Source of the DNA: Tetracladium setigerum
Taxonomy: Eukaryota > Ascomycota > Leotiomycetes > Helotiales
Direction of reading: 5' to 3'
Assembly (NCBI GenBank): GCA_031472005.1
Contig: PZJY01000013.1
Coordinates: 434,001-498,000, forward strand
DNA length: 64,000 nt
Below are positions 10,957-20,716 of the stretch, piece by piece (position 1 is the stretch's first letter; each line of letters begins with the position of its first letter). Position numbers and translations under genes: made by a program. The notes under the pieces were generated by a model. It was not told the origin of the DNA, did not search any database, and saw only the letters and a program-made list of their open reading frames with translations.

Positions 10957-11544
10957 GGTGAAGTTGAGGTTGAGATGGTTCCTTCCTGGAAGCGGAATGA
11001 AGAATGTAGCGTATGAAATAGAGCAAACGAAAGGGGAAAAAGGCACGCAGAAAGAATGACAGGCAAAGCAGGTAAAGAAGTAACCTTAACCTTACGGATA
11101 TCGTGCACTTTTGCGGTCGGAAGGACCCCACCGGCTCGGAGTCCCCTTCCCATCGGCCCGTCGTCCTTGACAAGGAAGCTGTGGGGAATACCCGAAGGCG
11201 GGGGCGGCTGTACCCCGGAGAAGAGGTCATGCTGAGAATAAACAACCCGACATATACCAAAACACCGCAACGCAGTGGACAATACAGTCAGTAGTGTTGC
11301 GATTGCACCTCGGCGCAAAATGCTCGAGGCTCTCAATAAAGCCCAGTGGAAGGCCTCGTCTGTCGGAAGCATTCACTTTCTCTCATCTGTCACTTTTCTG
11401 CAGCTTCTTTTCATTGACATATCTCCTGATATCTCTCCTGATATCGTTTGTTGAGCTTCTTACTAGCAGCAGATCCTCAGCAGCTACATCATACCAATCC
11501 ATCAACACGGTTCTCTCTGTGGTTCGTCTGAAAAATCATCAACC
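10957..11544. promoter_or_regulatory. Shared divergent promoter of the two FAD enzymes
   Basis: The 588 bp between two divergent start codons contain a GC-rich block (11100-11220) and, near the plus-strand gene, CT-rich leader sequence. An inverted CGG-N7-CCG pair lies at 11205-11217, a spacing and form compatible with Zn2Cys6 regulator binding. Site function is inference. Confidence 0.5.
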
Positions 11545-13032
11545 ATGGGTTCAGTTGAAAGAGACACCAGAGTCGATCTGGACATGATCATCATCGGGGC
11601 TGGGATCTCTGGTATTAACGCCGGATACCGTGTACAAACCGAGCTTCCAGGATACCAATATACCATCCTGGAAGCACGTGGTGCAATTGGAGGCACATGG
11701 GACCTCTTTCGCTATCCGGGCATTCGATCTGACTCGGATTTATATACCTTCGGTTTTTCATGGAGACCATGGTCCGAAGCCAACTCTATCGCTGACGGGC
11801 CCTCTATTCGCAAATATATCCGCGAGTCTGCTGAGATCAATGGCATTGACAAGAAGATTCGCTTCCACAACAAGCTGCTGTCGGCCGACTGGTCATCCAG
11901 CAATCAGAGATGGACACTGTTAGTGAATGCCGATGGAGAGAAGACCCGCCTGAGTGCAAGATTCGTCATTTTCAGCACCGGATACTACGACTACAGCACG
12001 CCCTTAAACGCTAGCATTCCCGGCGTCGACAATTTCCAAGGCGAGACTATTCACCCCCAGTTCTGGCCTGAAGATTACGATTACACGGGAAAGAAGATGA
12101 TTATCATTGGAAGTGGTGCTACGGCCATCACACTGCTGCCGAATCTGGTAGAGAAGGCAGCTCATGTCACGATACTTCAACGTAGTCCCAGTTATATCAT
12201 GGCTCTCCCAGCTGTTGACCCAACTGGCAATTTTATCCGCAAATGGTTCCCAACTTGGTTGGCATACACCATCATCCGCTGGAAGTTCCTCATTTTCCCA
12301 TCCATATTCTTCAAGTTCTGCCGAGCATTTCCAAATGCTGCTCGTAAACTCATCCAGGACAATACCAAAAAGCAGCTTGGCAACTGCAACGTCCCTCTCG
12401 ACCCGAACTTCAAACCTTCATACAATCCTTGGGAGCAGCGTGTATGTGTGTGTCCAGACGGGGATTTTTTCAAGGCACTCCACAGAAAAAACGTGGATAT
12501 GGTCACAGATACAATCAAGACAGTGACGGCCAATGGTATCCAGACCGATTCAGGCAAAAGTATTGATGCTGATGTCATCATTACTGCTACTGGGTTGAAG
12601 ATGCAATTCGCTGGTGGATCAAAGATCACCGTGAACAGCAAACCTATTGATGTCTCAACAAAGTACGTCTGGAAAGGAGTTATGCTTCAGGACGTACCAA
12701 ACGCGGCGATCGTCATCGGATATACAAACGCATCCTGGACTCTAGGTGCTGATGCCACAGCGAGACTTGTCTGCAGATTGCTGAAGAAGATGGATCAAGC
12801 GAGAGAGGGTGTTGCAGTTGCGACGCTTGATCCGGGACTCAAGCTAAACCCAAGCCCAATGGTGAATCTAAATTCGACGTATATTGAGAAGGGAAAAGGG
12901 GAGCTGCCCAAGTCTGGAGACGTTGCACCTTGGAAACCAAGGAGTAACTATCTGACGGATTACTGGGTTGCGGGCTATGGAAACCTGACGAATGGTCTGA
13001 AGTTCTCGAAGATCTTGGAGAAGGTCAATTGA
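11545..13032 (+). CDS. Baeyer-Villiger-type flavin monooxygenase, 495 aa
   Basis: NADPH- and FAD-dependent monooxygenase that would insert oxygen next to a ketone. Single exon; ATG at 11545. FAD fold IIIGAGISGINAGYR at residues 15-29, then GGTWDLFRYPGIRSDSD, typical of the EthA-like class. The BVMO fingerprint FxGxxxHxxxWP is perfect (FQGETIHPQFWP), followed by the NADPH fold IIIGSGATAITLLP and the late motif ATGL. Length fits the EthA/small-BVMO group (about 490-500 aa). It is divergent from the FAD oxidoreductase at 9514. The pathway partners nearby (P450, second BVMO) are dead, so the pair may act alone now. Substrate is unknown. Confidence 0.92.
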   Translation: MGSVERDTRVDLDMIIIGAGISGINAGYRVQTELPGYQYTILEARGAIGGTWDLFRYPGIRSDSDLYTFGFSWRPWSEANSIADGPSIRKYIRESAEINGIDKKIRFHNKLLSADWSSSNQRWTLLVNADGEKTRLSARFVIFSTGYYDYSTPLNASIPGVDNFQGETIHPQFWPEDYDYTGKKMIIIGSGATAITLLPNLVEKAAHVTILQRSPSYIMALPAVDPTGNFIRKWFPTWLAYTIIRWKFLIFPSIFFKFCRAFPNAARKLIQDNTKKQLGNCNVPLDPNFKPSYNPWEQRVCVCPDGDFFKALHRKNVDMVTDTIKTVTANGIQTDSGKSIDADVIITATGLKMQFAGGSKITVNSKPIDVSTKYVWKGVMLQDVPNAAIVIGYTNASWTLGADATARLVCRLLKKMDQAREGVAVATLDPGLKLNPSPMVNLNSTYIEKGKGELPKSGDVAPWKPRSNYLTDYWVAGYGNLTNGLKFSKILEKVN

Positions 13033-13529
13033 TTTAATATACTTCCGTGGGACCACGGTTTGGCGTTGGGAAATCACGACTTCGCTTTACATCTGTTGTT
13101 GTTTGGCGTTACTACTTGGGGGGTGGATTTGTGCACCAAGGAGGTCCTGACTGCTCCTCGATATTCGGGTACTTCGTGTTCTATCCTTTTTTATGTATCT
13201 ATCTTCATCCCCATACACGTAGATCCACAGAACACCTAAAAACTCGCCTCATCTCTTCTTCGCGTGGGTACGATTGAAATGGCATATAGCGAACGGGCGT
13301 GTCACGTGAGACATGTGTAGATGTGAATGGGCGCTGCTCCTCGGTGATAGATCCAGCTCAAAAATGCAAGTTTCCAAGGTGAATCTGAGGTAAAGAGCAA
13401 ACTTGATACACAGGTACCTAGCTCTCACCCTGACATTATGCATATTTTGAGCCAAAGCCTTGATCTTATCATCCCAGTTTTGTCGACGTTGTAGAAATTC
13501 GTGCTCTTAGAAAATTCCCTCGAATATTC
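13033..13529. other. Intergenic region downstream of the monooxygenase
   Basis: 3' region with no recognised coding signal; composition becomes AT-rich towards 13500. Confidence 0.4.
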
Positions 13530-13910
13530 TTCTTTAGAAGGTAAGTAAAGACTTTTCCTAACCCACTTATAATATATGAAATCTTTAATAACTTCATATT
13601 TTTATTCTAAGTTTCTAAGAAAAGTTAATTTATTTCTTATATTAATACAGTTAAGTCCGTATATATATATTCGTATAAATCCTTACCTTTGGCCTCGTAA
13701 TAAAAATATAAAGTTAAGTAAAATTACGTATAGGTTTCCTAATCTTAAAATCCTTCCTCGGAATCTTAAAAGCGGGATATGTCCCTAGCGGCGTATTCAC
13801 GCTTTAAATATAATATAAACGTAAAGAATCAATAAAAAAGGTTATACTTTTCTTTTTAAATAAGAATGCTTTAAGTCCGTTATTAGCGTCGGGGATTATG
13901 TAGTTAAATG
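13530..13910. repeat. AT-rich, RIP-like tract (likely dead transposon fragment)
   Basis: Very high A+T with TpA abundant and CpA/TpG scarce; for example 13690-13830 has about one of each. That dinucleotide pattern is the known footprint of repeat-induced point mutation in ascomycetes. The open frame at 13576-13788 is a composition artefact. The source element cannot be identified by eye. Confidence 0.65.
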
Positions 13911-13969
13911 GGCGAGGGGGGTGAGGGGTTGGCAGTGGATTTTCTTGCATGAGTTTTATTTTTTACCCT

Positions 13970-15037
13970 TCCATTTGAGAATTGTGTAAGTGAGAGGGGG
14001 TACTGGTGGATGTTCAATAGTCGAAGGTCTTTTTACCATTCTTGTAGCATCTATCCTCCTCGCTTTCCTCCCTGGCTCACCCGAGCACCCAGCGTCCTTC
14101 TTTCCACACGGCCTTATCCACATCTCGGAAACAGAAGGAGTGATTCTCCAGCAAAGAATCGCAAACGAGACACCAGACAAGAAATATCGCTCTCAGCATT
14201 TACTTATTACTCTTGCGGTAGTGTGGAGGACGGTTTGTCGCTGGCAGAGATGGCCGCATTTATTTGCTACGTCGCTTGTTTTCTCGACTTGGAGTCCTCT
14301 GACGACTTACACACCTTCAATTATTATGTGTGCTTTCCCTCTCCCATAAACCTAACCTCTGAATCAATTCGAAGCTCATCATGTCAATGGAACAGGTCTC
14401 TAGGATTCAACCGCGTGGCAGCAAATGCTCTCGCTTCAGTAGGAGCATTTATGGCCCTTGGAGTTGTCTTTCTTTTCGCCTACCTAAGTGATCGCACCAA
14501 CCGCCGTGGGCTAATCGTTTTCACAGCCATTATATGCTACCTCATCACCCTGATCGTTGCTCGAACTACATTAAGTTCATCTGGTAAATGGAGCAAATGG
14601 GTCATTTGGACCGCCGTGAATGCTTTTGCGGTTGGGTACCATCCAGTGCACAATTTGTGGCTGCAGTTGAATCGTAGAGATCCTGGTGAGAGGAGTATTA
14701 GTATTGCGTGAGCATTCTCCTGTTCTTCTATTATCGTTCAAATTTTGCCGTGTTGTAATTTGGTTAGGTCTGGTTTGTTTTTGGTGCATGGCTGACAGGT
14801 CGCAGACTTTGGGTTATGTTCGTCATCACAGGATTGATGTATGGATCGCAATATTTCCAGGGAAAAGACGCTCCCATCTATCAGAAGGGTTTGACGACTA
14901 TGATTGCGGTTGTTTCGGCTGGTGCGGCGTTGGTGATATTTCAAGAGGTGATCTACTGGAGGTGGAACAAGAAGTTGAAGGAGCAAAATGAGAGCGAGGA
15001 CGATGAGACGAAGAAGATATATTTGTATGTTATGTGA
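13970..15037 (+). pseudogene. MFS transporter (allantoate-permease type) fragment, 5'-truncated
   Basis: C-terminal half of a major-facilitator transporter. The reading starts inside the protein: YWWMF, then after a frame slip SIVEGLFTILVASILLAF (the end of the N-terminal bundle). FLPGSPEHPASFF and a cytoplasmic-loop-like segment follow, then WPHLFATSLVFSTWSPLTTY. After an intron (about 14328-14400) come FNRVAANALASVGAFMALG and LSDRTNRRG. A second intron (14708-14805, phase 2) joins SISIA to LWVMFVITGLMYGSQYFQ. The stop at 15035 is natural. The first six membrane segments and a start codon are missing, and the break lies against the RIP-like tract, so loss by element insertion or deletion is likely. 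Confidence 0.75.
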
Positions 15038-15864
15038 TTTTTCAATTCAGTCCTGAAGAAAGAATTGTATAAATTTTAGAATCAAGTATAGAATTCCATG
15101 ATGGAGGAGTTTATGTTAGTTTCTAGGAGGGGCCCTGTTGTACACTTTGATAGGGGGTGACAGCTGAACGAAGACAACTGTCACGTGGATCACGCCCTTT
15201 TAGTGTATATAACTGCTCCCTGGACCACCAACTCTACCGCTCTTCAGACATTACAACGCCAGGAATACAGCAGTATATCTTGGACCGTACTGTCTCACTT
15301 TGGCCTCAAGTGAATCACTTGTACGACGTACTGTTCTCCCAACAATCAACGGGATCGCATTTTTGATCAGGTTCCAAAGTGAATCTTCTCGAACCACCAC
15401 ATAGAAAGTAGTGAAAACAACAGGATTGTCTAGCTACTGTAACTATCGTCCTTTATCCGAACGCAAGCAAAGCGGAGCTAGGTTGAAGAAGCGTAGTTGA
15501 TAACTGTAATGATACTCAAGAGGAAGTGGAGCTGGGTTGACAATGTAGGGAGCAGCTCCTAGTTATGACACACCGTACTGAACTGGCATTACCTGTGCGG
15601 TGATGATGTGCGCAACTCGCTAATAAACCACGTTACTTGATTTTGAACCGATTTCCTGAACAGGACTAGCTCGGCTGAGCTGGATGTATACATCTCGCGA
15701 AGATGTGACGTGAATCTGGACAAGCTTCTGAAGAGGAGTATAGACAACTAAAAAGGATTTCCTCAAAGTCAAGGCATCGACACTTTCTTATACTATTTCT
15801 CACCTCTATCATCGTGGGAGTTATTCATATCGACATCTACTAGTTACGGTCCCCTCACTTCACG
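15038..15864. other. Intergenic region upstream of the orphan gene
   Basis: Mixed-composition spacer with no recognised coding or repeat signal; it should contain the promoter of the gene at 15865. Confidence 0.4.
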
Positions 15865-16692
15865 ATGTCCACACCAGATTCAAGCCAGGCAACAACATCA
15901 GCAACACTATCAACCGCACAACTAAATATATACCCTAGCTACGAAAACCTCCATAGCGCTGGAACCCTTATTGTGACATCCCCCGCTGCCCAACGCATTT
16001 TCTGGCCCTTGGACGGCGCCTTTCCCGCCACTATCTCCGTTATGAATGACACCTATAGCCCAACGGCGTCTCTCACACCTTACTTCTCCGACGGTATTTG
16101 GCATCCTATATCGCGCGAGCCGGTGTCTAAGCCTAGAGTCTCGTCTATCACTGTCGGTGTGAATGAGTTAGATATTTGGGAGGCCATATGGACGGATATG
16201 CACGAACGGCATGGTGAGATAGATGATCAGATCCCAGGGAGGTCGTATAGCGCTTTGGAGGGTAATAAGCATAAGAATAAGAGCAAAGAATCGGATTCGG
16301 ATTACGATCCTAATCAGCAACTAATCATGTGCTGTGGGGAAAAACGACCGCAAGGAGAAAACCTTAGATTATTAGTAACTCTATCCGCCGATAGTCAAGA
16401 AGGGGGATTCGTGACAGTGTCTGATTACCTCTCCGCAGTTCATCCGTGGTTGATGAGTTTAAGGGGCGATATTGTGAGCTCGAGGAACGTGTGGAATGCG
16501 GAACCGGAGGAATTGATGGTTTCCTTTAATCTTTTGGGACATCTTTGGACGAATGATAGGCAAGGTTGGATTAGGACTAAAAGTGTGCCTCCGGTTGATC
16601 CTGTCCAAGCGGCTGCGATGTTAGCTCGGGGAATGGAGGTAGGGCCTACCTTTGGGCCACCGGGGCCACCAGGGCCTGGGAATCAAGTATAA
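15865..16692 (+). CDS. Hypothetical protein, 275 aa
   Basis: Single-exon gene with ATG at 15865 preceded by a CT-rich leader. No signal peptide or membrane segment. The Ser/Thr-rich N terminus is followed by a compact region with many aromatic residues (TLIVTSPAAQRIFWPLDGAF, NVWNAEPEELMVSFN), a Lys/Ser/Asp-rich low-complexity insert near residues 135-150 and a Gly/Pro tail (FGPPGPPGPGNQV). I do not recognise a domain. Even codon use and the lack of overlapping better frames support it as real. The function is unknown. Confidence 0.65.
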   Translation: MSTPDSSQATTSATLSTAQLNIYPSYENLHSAGTLIVTSPAAQRIFWPLDGAFPATISVMNDTYSPTASLTPYFSDGIWHPISREPVSKPRVSSITVGVNELDIWEAIWTDMHERHGEIDDQIPGRSYSALEGNKHKNKSKESDSDYDPNQQLIMCCGEKRPQGENLRLLVTLSADSQEGGFVTVSDYLSAVHPWLMSLRGDIVSSRNVWNAEPEELMVSFNLLGHLWTNDRQGWIRTKSVPPVDPVQAAAMLARGMEVGPTFGPPGPPGPGNQV

Positions 16693-18022
16693 GAGCGAGA
16701 GAAAGAGAAAGAGATCAAGTTATGCCGGACATGGACACCAGATGAGTCCTTACACTAGCAGTAGATATTTTATTCTTTCTATCAAATGGTCGCGTCTGAC
16801 ATATCTAGTTTAACTTCAGGAGTTACTGTGCAACATATAAGTGAGTGAGGCCAACGATCTTGTGCTTTCTTGTTGTTTTTGCTCATGCGCAGTCTACATT
16901 TTCTCCCGCCCCTCAAAAACCCATCCTTACCTTGAACGCCATCAACGTACCTTGATGGATTATTATCGCTGTTGACGGAATGTTGGCTTTTGCTGCTGAT
17001 CTCTGGGTATTTATTTGTCCTTGCGCCCGTGCTTCTCCCTGAGATTCCCCGACTCGGTCTTGTCACACGGTGCCGAACTGGATGGACCAGAGCGAATTAT
17101 ACTTCGAGGTAAAGCATGACGATACCGAGGACTGATCGATTGATCTTGGACTGTGCATGGATCGATGAATGGGTGGAAGATTCTGTTTGGGATGTATTCT
17201 ATTAGCAATATATCCTGCTGGTTCTCTTGAGTTATGATCCTCTTTGTCATCTCTTTACCTTAACCACCAACTTGAGCTGGGGTACCATGTCAAGAAGCTT
17301 CTCGCAACCTTTCTGGTCTTCTACCAGTGGTTTCAGTGCGCTCTTGGGACGTGGTATTGTTCTGTAGTGCGTCGACCGGGACGTAGAGAGCTTTATGCGC
17401 TGGTCGGCGACGGATTCTCTTGCTCTACCAAAGCCAGGGTCAATGCATTTTCCAACTCAACTTCCTAATCCTGAGTGGCGATGGTTAGATCTCCTTTAAG
17501 AGACTATCTTTACGGGGAGGAGATGCATATGGTCGTCAGAGGCTGCTTTGGAGTGCATTTCGCCTTGAACGCTGGTGGGGAAGAGATTGTTGCTCTAACC
17601 ACACAGGTGACGCAGCTCAGCCAGCAGACGTCCTCGGTCATCACCTGATGACAACCGTTTCGCCCTACTATCCGTCATTCAACCGCCATTCATCCCAGCA
17701 AAATATGTTATCAGATTGATTTGTTCCTGATCTTTGGTTGAATCATGTCTATGCAAGTAAGGCAGAGCGTTTATTGTTCATAGTGTTATTTTGCTGTGCG
17801 CAGGAATACCCAAGAGTTTGTAATCCCTTCATATCGAACACAAACACAAGGACAGAAAAGGCCATGATCAAAATTCAATCATAATAATAAAATAGTTATT
17901 CACATGTCTAGAGCTTCTAAATACAATCCAGCGCTCAATGCAATATCAACAAGAATATATGTACCCTCCTCAAAACTATATACAAATCCGCCATCACACA
18001 CAACCACGGCCCTCCTCAGCAT
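16693..18022. other. Long intergenic region
   Basis: No confident gene. Around 17280-17470 one plus frame looks weakly protein-like but is interrupted by stops and has no recognisable motif. The last 200 bp would be the 3' region of the minus-strand pectate lyase. Confidence 0.4.
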
Positions 18023-19377
18023 CTACCAGTAGGTAGTAGCACCGATGGAAGATCCACTGGTAGGAAGCAAGAAAGAACTTGGTTGAATCTTGCCATTGCT
18101 CTGTCTCGCAGCCAAAGCAGTGCTAGCACTAACACTGGAGAAAGTAGCGTTATTCCAAGTTCCACCAACATTCCAAGAGTTTCCACTCTGGGTGTGAGAT
18201 CCAGTGAAAGCAGTTGGAGCGACCTTGTTGGAAGCAGCAATGTTATTCCTGAAGGTAGAGGTCGAGGACTGGAAGCGGAATCCGTTACGTCCATTGTTGA
18301 AAGCAGTGTTGTCAGTCAAGACAAGCTTGCCAGGTTGGCCGTTATCGATGAAACCATCCATGGCGTTGAGGAAAGCGATCGAGTTGGTGACGACGTGGTT
18401 TGCTGCTGGTCGAGCGCCGGTTGCACCACCGCCGAGCTTGAAGCCGTTTCCGTCACCGGCAAAGTTGGAGAATCCCCAGCGGTTGAAGCCGTTACCCCAG
18501 ATAAGAGTGTCCTCGATCGTGACGGGCGACGCGAAGTCCCAGAGATCAATTCCGTCGTCGACGTTGTTCCAGATTCTGCAGCCGCGGAAAACGTTGCCAG
18601 TTCCTGAACCGGACTTGACGCCAACACCGTCGGCGGATTCACCCTGGATGTGAGTTAGTATGTGTTCTACATGTTTTCCTTGGGTGTAAGGTATATACAT
18701 ACATTCTTACGGGGATCTCTGTTGCCGTATGAGTCAAGGTAGAGAACGACGTTGTTGGCAGAGGCGCCCTCGAGTTGGAAACCAGTCTCGTAGTTATCAC
18801 GAGTAATCAGTCTCTCGAAGTAGTTGTTGGAGGCATCACGGTTGTAGATTCCGTATGGACCGTTCTTGAACCTAATTATTGTGTCAGATGGACTTCCGTT
18901 TGTATTCCGAAGAAGTATGAACTTACTCCAAGTTGATGAATCGCCAGTAGTTGGCGTTCTGGATGTGGAAAATACCACGGTCTGCGTTGGCGAGCGAAGC
19001 ATCCAAAGCAGCTGGTGTGCTATTTCCAAGTATTAGTCAACAAACTCCAAGGCGCAGTTGCTTTCCAACACATACCCAGTAAGACCTTCACCATCAATCA
19101 CGACTTTCTCGCCATTGTAAGCCTGGACGGTATAAGGAGCCGAGGAAGTTCCAGATTTCGCAAAGTTGACGTTCTTAGTCAGAGCGTATGTTCCAGCGCG
19201 AATGTTGATTGTGTCTCCAGCAACTGCCTTGTTCACAGCGATTTGAATAGATTTGAGAGGAGCAGTAATAGTTCCTGCAGCGGTGTCCGAACCAGTTGGA
19301 GCCACGAAGAGAATTGCGCATTGGGAAAGTTGGGAGAAGCCAGTAACTGCCAACAGGGAAACGATTGTATACCTCAT
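18023..19377 (-). CDS. Secreted pectate lyase, polysaccharide lyase family 9-like
   Basis: Extracellular enzyme expected to cleave de-esterified pectin by beta-elimination. Exons: 19377-19076, 19019-18927, 18871-18703, 18643-18023, giving 394 aa. The N-terminal signal peptide is MRYTIVSLLAVTGFSQLSQC. The mature start FVAPTGSDTAAGTITAPLKS is the usual opening of right-handed beta-helix PL9/PelL proteins. Beta-helix coils follow: GIYNRDASNNYFERL, GESADGVGVKSGSG, RIWNNVDDGIDLWDF and GNGFKLGGG. DDGIDLWDF holds the cluster of acidic residues expected for calcium binding. With the PL1 lyase at 50.9 kb and GH43 at 31.5 kb it suggests pectin-rich plant tissue as a substrate. Confidence 0.88.
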
Positions 19378-19501
19378 GATGAAGGAAGATTGTATAAAAT
19401 TTGCAAGAATAGAAAAAAGGTGATGTTTTTGGAAGAGAGATAGAGAGAGATGAACGAATGGTGGAATGGAAACAAGACTAGAAAGGAGGCACTTCTAGAA
19501 G

Positions 19502-19512
19502 GTCTTTATATT
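19502..19512 (-). promoter_or_regulatory. Candidate TATA box of the PL9-like gene
   Basis: AT-rich TATA-like run (minus strand aaaaatataaag) about 130 bp before the start codon at 19377. Confidence 0.45.
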
Positions 19513-20716
19513 TTTTGACAGCAAAACCTAATCGAGCTGCCAAGCTTATAAAATTATCCCGTCAAAGCGAGCATCTCGACCCTTTGCCACGAAAGGGGCC
19601 TTTTCCGAGGGCCAGACTAAGGCGATTCCGAGTTGAAACGTTCGTCATTACTCCTGGCAATCTATTTACATTAAAATCCCATCTTTTTAAGCTCCCGTAT
19701 CGGATCCACTGTACCGAATAAGGGCTGCATCCCGTTTGGTGGGTTGACATCCGATGTTTTGATTCGTGACCGCCAGATCCACTGGCACCGAACGAGTGAT
19801 GGGATAATGTTTCACCGATATCACCGGGAAATTGCCATTATATCAGAGCACATATGCACATACTATGCACCCCAGTCTCACCCCGCAAATCTATTCTCCT
19901 TCATTCCGATGTGCCAATGTAGCAGGCGACTCAATATTGTGTGCAATAACAATCAAAATGCGACCTCGTGACAACCCAGGAAGGTTGTCTGTTGAATGAT
20001 GGAAATAGATAGACGTATGGCGTTTGGAGTTTGGTAATAATTGAATTCTTCCGTTTAAAGTCACCTGTTGTCACAAGCCGAGCGGATGACTAAGAGACAA
20101 CGTTTCAAGGACTAGGTAGATATGGCCGTAATACTAAACGAGATTCAATCTAGTCGTCAATTGTCAGTAGTCAATGTCATCTCAAGATCCTGAAGAAGTA
20201 TTTGTTGCAAGTAAAAAATTGTTATTTATGGCATATTGTACGCACGGTGAAAGCTAAATAAATCGTTGCCACATCACTCAATCGAGTCAATCCACTCTCT
20301 TCTCTGCCAACTCTATCACAGACAGCCACTCTAAGATCCAAGCCTTTCTTGGATTCAGGCATCACCCATCATCAATTAGCCGCATCGATTCCGGCACTCG
20401 ACTAATTCCGCAAATCATCGATGTCGATCAGAGTAAACACTGCCGGCACCACTACTGCCGCCAAACCCCCCGCCTCCATACTATCTTCCTCGGCCAACGA
20501 ACCCATCACCATCGTTTTCTTGGTGGTATCGTCTCTCCCTTGATGATAATTTTTCAGTCGCTGACTTCCGATCTGCTTTACGACTCCGAATGTGCCGTGA
20601 TGACCGTCAAGGATGCAGCGTGCGAGATCATGTTGCATTTTAGGGTTGCAAGAGCAGGGGGACCCTGAGAACTGATATCTATCTGTATCGCGTAAAATGT
20701 CAGTATAGTGCCTTTA
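19513..20716. other. Intergenic region, PL9-like promoter side
   Basis: About 1.2 kb between the PL9-like gene and the 3' end of the next minus-strand gene. No recognised gene or repeat. Confidence 0.4.

Noticed and set aside
10477..11016. 179-codon plus-strand open frame
   Set aside because: Antisense to the start of the same flavoprotein gene; shadow frame.
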